From contig NZ_JARJNS010000002.1 of the NCBI RefSeq assembly GCF_030143245.1, forward strand, positions 434,001 through 498,000: a stretch of 64,000 nucleotides of DNA, read 5' to 3'. Position numbers and translations under genes: made by a program. This stretch comes from Rhabdaerophilum sp. SD176 (GTDB taxonomy: Bacteria > Pseudomonadota > Alphaproteobacteria > Rhizobiales > Beijerinckiaceae). The notes below the pieces were generated by a model. The model worked only from the letters and a program-made list of their open reading frames with translations, was not told the origin of the DNA and ran no database searches. Positions 18,041 to 26,053 of this stretch are shown here, in pieces (position 1 is the first letter of the stretch; each line of letters opens with the position of its first letter).

Positions 18041-18565
18041 TCACTCGGATTCGGTTGTGCCGGCTGTTGAGGCGATTGTGGTTGCCGCCGGGCTGCCGGC
18101 AGACTGGCGGGCGAGATCGTCGAGGCTCATCTGCGCGATCTGGCGCATGGCGGCCTCGTCGAGCGAGGCCCAGGGCGTGCCGGTGGCCGAACCGAGTGCC
18201 GCCGCGCCGCGCACGCGGTTCGATCGGGTCTGGCCGTTTTCCGAGGTATCGAGCACCCACGAGAAGCCGGCCTTGCCATCTGCTGCCTGGTAGGCATCGA
18301 GATAGGTTTTCACGCGGAGGGCATTGCCGGGCGTATTCGGGCTGACAACCTCGAAGCCGCGCTTGCGCGCTTCCTGCGCGAGGATCGATTCGAATTTCTG
18401 GGCGAGATCCGGCGCCGGGCCCTGAACGGCGACGAAGGCGAGTGAGGTGGCGGATCCGCCGAGGCCGGTGGCAGGAGCGATCGCGGTCATGCTTGACTGG
18501 CAGGCGGCAAGGCCGAAAGGCAGCATGGCCACAAGCATTGCCCGCATGATCCAGCGCCGCGCCAT
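18041..18565 (-). CDS. Hypothetical lipoprotein
   Basis: A 174-residue protein with a lipoprotein signal: a basic start (MARRWIMR), a hydrophobic core and the lipobox LAAC with cysteine at about residue 22. The mature part includes LAQKFESILAQEARKRGFEV and WVLDTSENGQTRSNRV, suggesting an alpha/beta periplasmic domain. No named family is recognised, although similar small lipoproteins occur in other Hyphomicrobiales. It is monocistronic as far as visible, 165 bp downstream of prs on the same strand. Confidence 0.75.
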   Translation of the reverse strand: MARRWIMRAMLVAMLPFGLAACQSSMTAIAPATGLGGSATSLAFVAVQGPAPDLAQKFESILAQEARKRGFEVVSPNTPGNALRVKTYLDAYQAADGKAGFSWVLDTSENGQTRSNRVRGAAALGSATGTPWASLDEAAMRQIAQMSLDDLARQSAGSPAATTIASTAGTTESE

Positions 18566-18661
18566 TCCGTTTCTCCCTCACCGATCCGTTAACGCTTTTT
18601 TAACGTCCGGACTCCCGCAGGGGAAGAGGGCAGCGCAAGGGCAGGGCAAACGTGGTTAAGG

Positions 18662-18985
18662 TCAGCGCGGCGGGCAGGGCGTGGTTGTGCTGCCGGACGT
18701 GGCGGCGGGCCGGCCGTTAATGAAGACATTCGACGAGCCACCGACGATTACTCCGCCACAATCGGTGCGGCTGCCCTGGATGGCCGCCGGGCGCCCGTTG
18801 ATGAAGACATTCGGCGAAGTGCCGCCGGCGACACCATCGCCCTGCCGCACCGCAGGCTGGCCGCCAATCGTCGCATTCGGCGAGCCGCCCGAAGGAGCCG
18901 GCGTTTCATTGGCCGCCCCGGCCGGCAGGGCGGCGGCGATCAGAATCGCTGCCAGAACCGCCGGGCGCGCTGCGCAACGGTTCAT
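18662..18985 (-). CDS. Exported PAAR-like repeat protein
   Basis: A 107-residue protein with a Sec signal peptide (MNRCAARPAVLAAILIAAAL, cleavage near AGA). The mature part is three repeats of the PAAR type: SPNATIGGQPAVRQGD, SPNVFINGRPAAIQGS and SSNVFINGRPAATSGS. PAAR proteins normally cap the VgrG spike of type VI secretion systems and are cytoplasmic before firing. Here a signal peptide replaces that route and no type VI gene is nearby. No histidines are present in the repeats, so the usual PAAR zinc site looks absent. The ATG overlaps the stop of the upstream M24-family gene, implying translational coupling. Function unknown. Confidence 0.72.
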   Translation of the reverse strand: MNRCAARPAVLAAILIAAALPAGAANETPAPSGGSPNATIGGQPAVRQGDGVAGGTSPNVFINGRPAAIQGSRTDCGGVIVGGSSNVFINGRPAATSGSTTTPCPPR

Positions 18986-20133
18986 CGAATCACCAGGGAG
19001 AGATCGGGAGCGTTGATCGGCCGGGCGCCGTTTTCCTCGATGAGGTAGGTGCGGCCGAGGCACATGGCGGTTTCCGAGGCCGAATCCATCAGGATCATGT
19101 GTGCGAACATCACCATGCCGGGTTCAAGGGTCCAGGGGTTGTTCTCGAAGAACATCGGCCAGTCCATCCAGGAGGGCGTGAATTTCGCGCCGAGAGAATA
19201 GCCGCAGGCATTGAGCCGATGCGCCGAGAGGCCGTGCGAATCAAGGGTGCGGGCATGCGCGGCAAAGACCTCACCGGCAGGGTTGCCCGGCTTCATTGCG
19301 GCCTGGCAGGCATGCAGCGCCTCTTCCGCGGCCTCGTGATAGCGCCGGTGCAGCGGCTTCGGCGCGCCGACGATATGGGTCCGCATGATCGCGGCATGGT
19401 AGTGCCGGCTGGTGCCGGCGAATTCGAGCGTGATCTGGTCATTCGCATCAAGCCGCCGTCGGCCGGATTTGTAGCGGCAGAGCAGCGCATCGCCGCCCGA
19501 GCCGATGATGAACTCATTGGCCGGATAATCGCCGCCGGCGGCAAAGATCGCCGCGTGCTGGGCGGCAAGGATCACGCCTTCGTCGGCGCCGGGGCCAAGG
19601 TGGTCGATCGCAGCCTTGTCTGCTGCATCAGACAAACGAGCAGCTTCAAGCACATAGGCGATTTCCTCCGCCGATTTCACGGCCCGGAGCCGGGTGAGGA
19701 TTGTCGAGGCATCAACCAGGGTCGCGAAGCCATCAAAGGCCGCCTCCAGCTTGCGGCCATTGGAATGGACCAGCCCGTAGCTCTCGAATTCGGCGCCGAT
19801 CCGCCTGCCGGCCAGGCCGAGATCCGCCGCCATCGCGCGCAGGTCGAGGGCGGGATTGGCCGTGGCTGAATCCTTCCAGACGCGGATATCCTCGAGCGTC
19901 GAGGTGCGCTGCGCCTGCCGGTAATCCGCCGAGCGCGTCAGCAGGGCCATGCGGCCATCCGCCTTCAGCACGAGACACTGGAAAAAGCAGAAGCCGAACG
20001 TGTCGTAGCCGGTGAGCCAGAACATGCTCTCCTGCTGGAAAAGGAAGAGCGCATCGAGATTCTCGCGCGCCATGGCGGCGAGGGCTGCCTGCTTGCGGCG
20101 TTCGAATTCGGCAGGGGAGAAATGCAGGGCCAT
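18982..20133 (-). CDS. M24-family protein, DoeA/EutD (ectoine hydrolase)-like
   Basis: A 383-residue pita-bread-fold protein: an N-terminal creatinase-like domain (about 1-150) and a C-terminal M24 domain. The usual M24 metal ligands (two Asp, one His, two Glu) are mostly missing. The D...D strand reads ITLEFAGTSRHYHAAIMRTH, the GHG segment reads NACGYSLGAKF, and the end reads LEPGMVMFAHM and SETAMCLGRTYLI. That pattern is like ectoine hydrolase DoeA/EutD, reported to work by a glutamate-linked covalent intermediate rather than metals. No ectoine transport or deacetylase gene lies nearby, so the substrate is uncertain. It overlaps the PAAR-like gene downstream. Confidence 0.75.
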   Translation of the reverse strand: MALHFSPAEFERRKQAALAAMARENLDALFLFQQESMFWLTGYDTFGFCFFQCLVLKADGRMALLTRSADYRQAQRTSTLEDIRVWKDSATANPALDLRAMAADLGLAGRRIGAEFESYGLVHSNGRKLEAAFDGFATLVDASTILTRLRAVKSAEEIAYVLEAARLSDAADKAAIDHLGPGADEGVILAAQHAAIFAAGGDYPANEFIIGSGGDALLCRYKSGRRRLDANDQITLEFAGTSRHYHAAIMRTHIVGAPKPLHRRYHEAAEEALHACQAAMKPGNPAGEVFAAHARTLDSHGLSAHRLNACGYSLGAKFTPSWMDWPMFFENNPWTLEPGMVMFAHMILMDSASETAMCLGRTYLIEENGARPINAPDLSLVIR

Positions 20134-20213
20134 CGGCCGTTCCTGTGTCGTTACGTCAGCGACAACTTATCGACCATGTCACGCGGTGCAACGGGCAGGA
20201 GCACCCGCCGACA

Positions 20214-20251
20214 AAAGAAAAAGCCCCGCTTCCAGCGGCAGGAAGCGGGGC
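20214..20251 (-). terminator. Intrinsic terminator downstream of small secreted protein A
   Basis: An 11-bp perfect stem (GCCCCGCTTCC at 20223-20233 with GGAAGCGGGGC at 20241-20251) and 7-base loop. On the minus strand it is followed by CTTTTTCTTTT. It ends transcription of the gene at 20311-20592. Confidence 0.92.
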
Positions 20252-20310
20252 AGTCCAGGCGCCATCGGGATTGGCAGGGGCTGATGGCGCCGGGGGAGAG
20301 AGGCGGGGGC

Positions 20311-20592
20311 TTATTCGCAGACGGTCTTGCGGATCGTCACGAAGCGGCCGCGGTAATCGTCCCAGACGCGCTCGCGGACGCGGTAGCAATCCGGGCCGAC
20401 TTCCGGCGCGTGGTAGACCGGGGCGGCGTGGGCGTTGTTCGCGGCGATTGCGGTGCCGATGACGGCGCCGCCGATCAGGCCGGCGGCCAGCCAGCCGTTG
20501 CGGTGGAACTTGGCTTCGGCGGCGGGGGCGAAGGCCACGGCCATGGTGAGGGCGGCGGCGGTGGCGGCGAGGGTCTTCTTGATCGAGGTCAT
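20311..20592 (-). CDS. Small secreted protein A, tandem paralogue
   Basis: A 93-residue protein with a clear signal peptide (MTSIKKTLAATAAALTMAVA, cleavage after AEA). The mature part begins KFHRNGWLAAGLIGGAVIG, a glycine-rich hydrophobic stretch, and ends with CYRVRERVWDDYRGRFVTIR and a final Cys-Glu. Two cysteines in the C-terminal block could pair. The neighbour at 20916-21194 is a clear paralogue, so the pair arose by tandem duplication. Each gene has its own terminator and a conserved upstream palindrome, so they are separately transcribed. The function is unknown; the location should be periplasmic or membrane-associated. Confidence 0.8.
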   Translation of the reverse strand: MTSIKKTLAATAAALTMAVAFAPAAEAKFHRNGWLAAGLIGGAVIGTAIAANNAHAAPVYHAPEVGPDCYRVRERVWDDYRGRFVTIRKTVCE

Positions 20593-20717
20593 GGTGGGTC
20601 TCCGGGGGGCTGGGTTGTTCGGGTGCGGGGTCAGGCGGTTGGCGTTTCGGTCTTCGGGGCGGCGGGGCTTTCGTCTCGTCGTTGAAAAGACCCTAGACCG
20701 GCCCCTCCCGGCCCGCC

Positions 20718-20731
20718 GTGCGATTCCGCAC
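20718..20731. promoter_or_regulatory. Palindrome GTGCG-N4-CGCAC upstream of small secreted protein A
   Basis: A perfect 5-bp inverted repeat with a 4-base spacer lies 126-139 bp upstream of the 20592 start. It is flanked on the plus strand by CCGCC on the left and AGGGTGAAA on the right. The same element stands at the same distance upstream of the paralogue, so it is a good operator candidate. Confidence 0.5.
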
Positions 20732-20858
20732 AGGGTGAAAAACGGGTTTTCTGGACGTGCCAGCGGGTTCCCGGGGGGCTGGCCCTTCGCGGTGGTCAGG
20801 GTTTGCCGGGGCCCAGGCGCTGCCGTTTCGGCGGGCTGTGCTAATGGTCAGCCGAACG

Positions 20859-20887
20859 AAAAACCCCGCCTCGGGGGAGGCGGGGTT
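20859..20887 (-). terminator. Intrinsic terminator downstream of small secreted protein B
   Basis: An 11-bp perfect stem (AACCCCGCCTC at 20862-20872 with GAGGCGGGGTT at 20877-20887) with a 4-base loop. On the minus strand it runs into TTTTTCG. It serves the gene at 20916-21194. Confidence 0.9.
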
Positions 20888-20915
20888 CGGGTCAGGGCCG
20901 AAGGGGCGGGGTGGT

Positions 20916-21194
20916 TCAGTGGCAAACCGTCCGGCGGACCACCACGAAGCGACCGCGGTAATCATCCCAGACCCGCTCACGGACCCGGTAGCAGTCCGAG
21001 GCGTAGCCACCATGATAGTAGCCGTGGGCATGGGCGCCGCGGACAGCGAGGGTGCTGCCGATGACGGCGCCACCGATGAGGCCGGCGGCCAGCCAGCCGT
21101 TGCGGTGGAACTTGGCCTCGGCGGCGGGGGCGAAGGCCACCGACATGGTGAGGGCGGCGGCAGCGGCGGTGAGGGTCTTCTTGAAGGTGGTCAT
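20916..21194 (-). CDS. Small secreted protein B, tandem paralogue
   Basis: A 92-residue paralogue of the gene at 20311. The signal peptide is MTTFKKTLTAAAAALTMSVA with cleavage after AEA. The mature start KFHRNGWLAAGLIGGAVIGS and the end CYRVRERVWDDYRGRFVVVR are almost the same as in the neighbour. The middle differs, being histidine, tyrosine and glycine-rich (HAHGYYHGGY) where paralogue A has an alanine/proline stretch. That divergence could mean a different ligand, perhaps metal. No known family is recognised. The ATG follows AAAGGAGACC on the minus strand. Confidence 0.8.
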   Translation of the reverse strand: MTTFKKTLTAAAAALTMSVAFAPAAEAKFHRNGWLAAGLIGGAVIGSTLAVRGAHAHGYYHGGYASDCYRVRERVWDDYRGRFVVVRRTVCH

Positions 21195-21321
21195 GGCGGT
21201 CTCCTTTGGGGGGTCAGGGTTGTCGGGGTTCGGGTTTGTCGGGTTCGGCGGTTGTTTCGGCTTCCCGCCGGTTTCTGTCTCGGCGATGATGTGAAGCTAC
21301 TCCGGGGCAGCCGGCCCCGCC

Positions 21322-21335
21322 GTGTGATGACGCAC
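21322..21335. promoter_or_regulatory. Palindrome GTGTG-N4-CGCAC upstream of small secreted protein B
   Basis: A copy of the element at 20718-20731 with one arm mismatch, 128-141 bp upstream of the 21194 start, again between CCGCC and AGGGTGAAA. It also lies about 75 bp upstream of uvrC, so it could affect that gene too. Confidence 0.48.
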
Positions 21336-21408
21336 AGGGTGAAATTCGATCGGGAAAGGTGCTGCCTGCCCTTTGCGATCGACCTTCCAGGGCCTATCTC
21401 TCGCCGCC

Positions 21409-23409
21409 ATGAGTGCCGCCAGACCCCCTTCCGCTTCCGAGGACGACCTGCCTGATCCGATCGAGGAGCCTGGCGAGGAGGAGATCGTCGAGGAACTCGA
21501 GACCGAGGCCCTGCCCGTCATCGAGGCGACGCCGCAGCGCCTCGCCAGCGGCATGGCCGTGATCCGCGCCTTCTGGGAGACGCTGCCGGGCTCGCCCGGT
21601 GTCTATCGCATGCTCAATGCTGCAGGCGAGGTGCTCTATGTCGGCAAGGCCCGCAACCTGAAGGCGCGGGTTTCGTCCTATGCGCGCGGGGATGCGCCGA
21701 ACAACCGGATCGCCCGGATGATCGCCGAGACGTCGGCGATGGAATTCATCACCACGACGACGGAAACCGAAGCGCTGCTGCTCGAGACCAATCTCATCAA
21801 GCAGCTCAAGCCGCGCTACAACGTGCTGATGCGGGACGACAAGTCGTTCCCCTACATCATGATCACCGGTGATCATGCCGCCCCGCAGATCCGCAAGCAT
21901 CGCGGTGCCCGGAACCGCAAGGGCCAGTATTTCGGGCCCTTCGCCTCGGCCCAGGCGGTCAACCGCACGCTTAACGCCCTTCAGCGCGCCTTCCTGCTGC
22001 GCACCTGCGCCGATTCCTATTACGAGAACCGTTCCCGGCCTTGCCTGCTGTTCCAGATCAAGCGCTGCGCCGCGCCCTGCACGGGCGAGATATCGCTCGG
22101 GGATTACGGTGCTTTGGTCGGGGAGGCGAAGGCCTTCCTGTCCGGGCGCAGCGGCACGATCCGCGAAAAGCTGGGCGCTGAGATGATGGCGGCTTCCGAG
22201 CGGCTCGATTTCGAGGCTGCAGCCCGCTACCGCGACCGGCTCGCCGGCCTGTCCAGCGTGCAGGCCAGCCAGGATATCAATCCGGCGGGGATCGAGGAGG
22301 CGGATGTCTTCGCCATCCATGCCGAGGCCGGGCATTTCTGCATCGAGGTGTTCTTTTTCCGCACCGCGCAGAACTGGGGCAACCGCGCCTTCTTCCCGCG
22401 CGCCGACCGGGCACTCGAGCCGGGCGAGGTGCTCGATTCCTTCCTCGGCCAGTTCTACGACGAGCGGCCCGCGCCGCGTCTTGTCCTGCTCTCCGAGGAG
22501 GTGGAGAACCGGGTGCTGCTGGCCGAGGCGTTGAGCGAACGCGCCGGGCACAAGGTCGAGATCCTGGTGCCGAAACGCGGCGAGAAGCGCGACGTGGTGC
22601 AGCATGCTCTGACCAATGCCCGCGAGGCTTTGGGCCGGCGCCTCAGCGAGACCGCCAGCCAGGCGCGTTTGCTGGAGGGCGTAGCGGAGGCGTTCGGGCT
22701 GAAGGCGCCGCCACGGCGGATCGATGTCTTCGACAATTCCCACATCATGGGCACCAATGCGGTCGGCGGCATGGTCGTCGCCGGCCCACGCGGCTTCTCC
22801 AAGACGCATTACCGGACCTACACGATCCAGTCCGAGGGCCTCGTGCCTGGCGATGATTACGGCATGATGCGCGAGGTGATGCAGCGGCGTTTCGCGCGGC
22901 TGCTCAAGGAGACACCGCGACCAGAGGTTCTGGAAGATCCCGAGGCGCTGCCGGCCTGGCCGGATCTCGTGCTGATCGATGGTGGCAAGGGCCAGCTCGA
23001 GGCGGTACGTGGTGTGCTGGCCGAACTTGGCATTACCGATGTGCCGCTGGTCGGCGTCGCCAAGGGGCCGGACCGGGATGCCGGGCGGGAGACCTTTTTC
23101 GTGCCGGGCCGCGAGCCCTTCAAGCTGCCCCCGCGCGATCCGACGCTATATTTCATCCAGCGTCTGCGCGACGAGGCGCATCGCTTCGCCATCGGCACCC
23201 ATCGCGCCAAGCGGAAGCGCGACATCACGAAGAACCCGCTCGACGAGATCCCCGGGATCGGCCCCTCGCGAAAACGGGCATTGCTGCTGCATTTCGGTAC
23301 GGCCAAAGCCGTCAGCCGCGCGAGCTATGGTGATCTGGCCAAGGTCAACGGGATCAACGAGGCGACAGCCCGGCTGGTCTATGACTTCTTCCACGAGAAA
23401 CCCACGTGA
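21409..23409 (+). CDS. uvrC: Excinuclease ABC subunit C
   Basis: A 666-residue UvrC. After an acidic ~50-residue extension comes the GIY-YIG nuclease ([20 protein letters not shown], residues 64-83), which makes the 3' incision. [20 protein letters not shown] is the UVR motif that binds Uvr[20 protein letters not shown] and [16 protein letters not shown] belong to the RNase H-like domain for the 5' incision. [17 protein letters not shown] is the first of the C-terminal helix-hairpin-helix motifs. The ATG at 21409 is preferred over an in-frame TTG 36 bases upstream. It is first in uvrC-pgsA-moaD-moaE; its partner uvrB is at 45.4 kb. Confidence 0.97.
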   Translation: MSAARPPSASEDDLPDPIEEPGEEEIVEELETEALPVIEATPQRLASGMAVIRAFWETLPGSPGVYRMLNAAGEVLYVGKARNLKARVSSYARGDAPNNRIARMIAETSAMEFITTTTETEALLLETNLIKQLKPRYNVLMRDDKSFPYIMITGDHAAPQIRKHRGARNRKGQYFGPFASAQAVNRTLNALQRAFLLRTCADSYYENRSRPCLLFQIKRCAAPCTGEISLGDYGALVGEAKAFLSGRSGTIREKLGAEMMAASERLDFEAAARYRDRLAGLSSVQASQDINPAGIEEADVFAIHAEAGHFCIEVFFFRTAQNWGNRAFFPRADRALEPGEVLDSFLGQFYDERPAPRLVLLSEEVENRVLLAEALSERAGHKVEILVPKRGEKRDVVQHALTNAREALGRRLSETASQARLLEGVAEAFGLKAPPRRIDVFDNSHIMGTNAVGGMVVAGPRGFSKTHYRTYTIQSEGLVPGDDYGMMREVMQRRFARLLKETPRPEVLEDPEALPAWPDLVLIDGGKGQLEAVRGVLAELGITDVPLVGVAKGPDRDAGRETFFVPGREPFKLPPRDPTLYFIQRLRDEAHRFAIGTHRAKRKRDITKNPLDEIPGIGPSRKRALLLHFGTAKAVSRASYGDLAKVNGINEATARLVYDFFHEKPT

Positions 23410-23530
23410 GCGTGAATTCCCGCATTGGCCGCTTGACCCGCCCGCCGCTGCATGGTGCTAAGGCGGTATGAGGGAAGGCACGTCGAACTCCTTGCGGCAA
23501 TCGGGATCCGGTCGCGGAAGACGGCTTGCC

Positions 23531-24109
23531 ATGTCGCTGCCGAACCTGCTCACCTATGGCCGCATCGCCGTCATCCCCGTCATTGTCGGCCTGCTTTTCT
23601 GGCCGGGCGACCCCGCCATGCGCTGGTACGCGCTCGGGCTTTATGCGCTGGCCGGCATCTCCGATTATCTCGACGGCTATCTGGCGCGCGTCTACGAGCA
23701 GCAATCCTCGCTCGGGCGCATGCTCGATCCGATTGCCGACAAGCTGCTGATCGCGGCCTGCCTGCTGATGCTGGTGTCAGATGGCACGATCCGCTCCTGG
23801 TCGATCTGGGCGGCGATCGTCATCCTCAGCCGCGAGATCCTCGTTTCCGGGTTGCGCGAATTCCTGGCCGAGGTGAAGATCTCGGTGCCGGTTTCCAAGC
23901 TCGCCAAATGGAAGACAACGGCACAGATTGTTTCGGTCGGCTTCCTGGTTGCCGGGCCGGCGGGCGACGCGATCCTTCCGGCGGGCTGGACCGGCCATAT
24001 CGGGATTGCGCTGCTCTGGGCCGCCGCGATTCTGACGATCATCACCGGTTATGACTACATGAAGGCCTCCATCCGCCATCTCATGGATGATGACGGAGAC
24101 GCGGCATGA
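23531..24109 (+). CDS. pgsA: CDP-diacylglycerol--glycerol-3-phosphate 3-phosphatidyltransferase
   Basis: A 192-residue membrane enzyme. The CDP-alcohol phosphotransferase signature DG-x2-AR-x8-G-x3-D-x3-D reads DGYLARVYEQQSSLGRMLDP followed by IAD. About five hydrophobic helices surround it. It makes phosphatidylglycerophosphate, the first committed step to phosphatidylglycerol and cardiolipin. MSLPNLLTYGRI at 23531 matches the family start; an upstream in-frame start would add 21 residues. The stop overlaps moaD by 4 bp. Confidence 0.94.
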   Translation: MSLPNLLTYGRIAVIPVIVGLLFWPGDPAMRWYALGLYALAGISDYLDGYLARVYEQQSSLGRMLDPIADKLLIAACLLMLVSDGTIRSWSIWAAIVILSREILVSGLREFLAEVKISVPVSKLAKWKTTAQIVSVGFLVAGPAGDAILPAGWTGHIGIALLWAAAILTIITGYDYMKASIRHLMDDDGDAA

Positions 24110-24357
24110 AGATCCTCTATTTCGCCTGGCTCCGCGAGCGGGTGGGCGTGCCGGAAGAGGTGATCGCCCTGCCGGAGAACGTGCGGACTGTCGGCGAGGT
24201 CATCACCCATCTCTCCAGCCTCGGCGAGAATTATGCTTATGCGTTCGAGCAGCCCTCGATCATCCGGGCGGCGCTTGACCGCAAGCATGTGCCGCTGGAA
24301 ACCCCGCTGGGCGAGGCCCGCGAACTGGCCTTGTTTCCGCCGATGACCGGTGGCTGA
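24106..24357 (+). CDS. moaD: Molybdopterin synthase sulfur carrier subunit
   Basis: An 83-residue ubiquitin-like protein ending in PPMTGG. The terminal Gly-Gly is thiocarboxylated and delivers sulfur to precursor Z. MKILYFAWLRERVGVPEEVI is a standard MoaD start. It overlaps pgsA (ATGA) and is directly followed by moaE, the other half of molybdopterin synthase. MsrP, encoded at 61 kb, is a molybdopterin enzyme that would use this pathway. Confidence 0.95.
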   Translation: MKILYFAWLRERVGVPEEVIALPENVRTVGEVITHLSSLGENYAYAFEQPSIIRAALDRKHVPLETPLGEARELALFPPMTGG

Positions 24358-24358
24358 C

Positions 24359-24814
24359 ATGGCACCGCTGGTCGTGCGCCTGCAGGCCGAACCGATCGAT
24401 GTCGGGGCCGAGACGCGTTTCCTCTCCGAAGGCCGGGGTGATATCGGGGCGATCGTCACCTTCACCGGCCTCTGCCGCGACGAGAAGGGCACGCTGTCCG
24501 GACTCGAGCTCGAGCATTTTCCAGGCATGGCCGAGGCCGAGATCATCCGGATCGCCGAGGAGGCCGCTGGCCGCTGGCCGCTGCTCGGCATCGTGGCGAT
24601 CCATCGCTACGGGCTTGTCGCGCCGGGTGAGGTGATCGTGCTGGTCGGTGTCGCCTCGTCCCACCGGCAGGCGGCCTTTGCCGGTGCCGAGTTCATCATG
24701 GATTTCCTGAAGTCGCGCGCGCCGTTCTGGAAGAAGGAACATCGCACCGACGGCCGTGAGGGCCAGTGGGTCGATGCCAAGGAGAGCGACGAGGCCGCCC
24801 TTTCGCGCTGGTAA
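24359..24814 (+). CDS. moaE: Molybdopterin synthase catalytic subunit
   Basis: A 151-residue MoaE. IGAIVTFTGLCRDEKG and LELEHFPGMAEAEI are signature blocks. The active-site lysine region is APFWKKEHR, with GQWVDA near the end. The enzyme inserts two sulfurs into cyclic pyranopterin monophosphate to form molybdopterin, using MoaD thiocarboxylate. The ATG at 24359 starts one base after the moaD stop; a GTG at 24350 overlapping moaD is an alternative that adds three residues. The gene is followed by a strong hairpin before the convergent ilvE. Confidence 0.95.
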   Translation: MAPLVVRLQAEPIDVGAETRFLSEGRGDIGAIVTFTGLCRDEKGTLSGLELEHFPGMAEAEIIRIAEEAAGRWPLLGIVAIHRYGLVAPGEVIVLVGVASSHRQAAFAGAEFIMDFLKSRAPFWKKEHRTDGREGQWVDAKESDEAALSRW

Positions 24815-24839
24815 TGCCCGCTCGCCCCGTTGATTCGGT

Positions 24840-24868
24840 TGCCGGCCACACCTGAGTTGTGGCCGGCA
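24840..24868. terminator. Hairpin between convergent moaE and ilvE
   Basis: TGCCGGCCACA (24840-24850), loop CCTGAGT and TGTGGCCGGCA (24858-24868) form a perfect 11-bp stem in the 80-bp gap between convergent genes. There is no T-run, so it is listed as a likely bidirectional transcript end rather than a classical terminator. Confidence 0.6.
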
Positions 24869-24894
24869 GGATCGCGGTTCCGTTCAGACCGGTT

Positions 24895-25788
24895 TCAGTT
24901 GGCGCCGACTTCGGCGACGTAATCTTCCATCAGCACGCGGCTGATATTGCCCGGCGTGAAGCGGTAGGGTCCGATCTCGGCCACGGGCGTCACCTCGGCA
25001 GCCGAGCCGGTGATGAAGCATTCGTTGAAGCTCGGCAGTTCGTCCGGAAGGATGCGGCGCTCGATCACATCCATGCCACGGCGCTTCGCCAGGTCGATCA
25101 CCGAACGGCGGGTGATGCCATCGAGGAAGCAATCGGCCTTGGGTGTGTGGATCGCGCCGTCCTTGGTGAAGAAGATGTTCGCGCCGGTGCATTCGGCCAC
25201 GCGGCCCTGCCAGTCGAGCATCATCGCATCGGCATAGCCGCGCTTCTCGGCGCGATGCTTCGAAATGGTGCAGATCATGTAGAGGCCGGCGGCCTTGGCA
25301 TGAACCGGGGCGCAGGCCGGATCCGGGCGGCGATATTCGGCGATGTCGAGGCGGATGCCCTTCATCTTGGCGGCCGGATCGAACATGGACGGCCAGTTCC
25401 AGGTGGCGATGGCAACATGGATCTTGTTGTGCTGGGCCGACACCGCCATCATTTCGGAGCCGCGGAAAGCCACCGGGCGGATATACTGGTCACCGCCGCC
25501 ATTCTTTTCGAGCACGGCCATCTTGGCGGCTTCGATCTCGTCCACCGTATAGGGGATCTCGAAATCCATGATCTCGGCGGATTTGAACAGGCGTTCGGTA
25601 TGTTCGCGGCTCTTGTAGACCTTGCCCTTGTAGGCGCGCTCGCCCTCGAAGACCGACGAGCCGTAATGCAGGCCATGCGTCAGGACATGGACCTTCGCGT
25701 CGACCCATGGCAGCAACTCACCGTTCATCCAGATGTAGCCCTCCCGTTTGTCGAAGGGGATCACGGCGGGGGCGGCAGCAGTCGACAT
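24895..25788 (-). CDS. ilvE: Branched-chain amino acid aminotransferase
   Basis: A 297-residue fold-type IV PLP enzyme. AKAAGLYMICTISKHRAEKR holds the PLP-linked lysine (K165). HVLTHGLHYGSSVFEGERAY and CTGANIFFTKDG are class IV signatures. TGSAAEVTPVAEI is the C-terminal phosphate-binding block. It carries out the last step of valine, leucine and isoleucine synthesis, or the first of their breakdown. The start MSTAAAPAVIPFDKREGYIW follows GGAAATGCC. A divergent gap of 265 bp separates it from a MarR regulator. Confidence 0.93.
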   Translation of the reverse strand: MSTAAAPAVIPFDKREGYIWMNGELLPWVDAKVHVLTHGLHYGSSVFEGERAYKGKVYKSREHTERLFKSAEIMDFEIPYTVDEIEAAKMAVLEKNGGGDQYIRPVAFRGSEMMAVSAQHNKIHVAIATWNWPSMFDPAAKMKGIRLDIAEYRRPDPACAPVHAKAAGLYMICTISKHRAEKRGYADAMMLDWQGRVAECTGANIFFTKDGAIHTPKADCFLDGITRRSVIDLAKRRGMDVIERRILPDELPSFNECFITGSAAEVTPVAEIGPYRFTPGNISRVLMEDYVAEVGAN

Positions 25789-25959
25789 GGCATTTCCTTC
25801 CGTTTGAGGTGATTTTTCGGGCCTTTTAGTTGCTTGCAAAGGCGAAAGCCAGAGGCCGGCTTTTTTCCGCAAGCGGCGGCCCCGTCTTGAAGCCACAGCC
25901 TTTGCAATGCATAAGCCTGAAAGATCTCTTCAGCGCATTTTCATTGCGCGTGAATTGGC

Positions 25960-26002
25960 TTGACGAGTAACAATCGATCTGAAATATGTCAACATCATTG
26001 AC
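25960..26002 (+). promoter_or_regulatory. Candidate promoter and operator of the MarR gene
   Basis: TTGACG at 25960-25965 followed 16 bases later by AAATAT could be -35 and -10 elements. Directly after comes GTCAA-CATCA-TTGAC (25988-26002), a perfect inverted repeat with 5-base arms and spacer. MarR proteins often repress themselves through such sites. The gene start is at 26054. Promoter assignment is by eye only. Confidence 0.4.
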
Positions 26003-26053
26003 GTAATTTTTCTGGGCAATGCTTGCACCCGGTGCTGTTGAGGCAGGAATCCC

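Larger units (their letters stand above)
20593..20915. other. Intergenic region between the two paralogues
   Basis: This 323-bp gap holds the promoter region of paralogue A, the conserved GTGCG-N4-CGCAC palindrome (20718-20731) and the terminator of paralogue B (20859-20887). Parts resemble the region upstream of paralogue B, showing that the duplication included regulatory DNA. I see no further gene. Confidence 0.6.
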
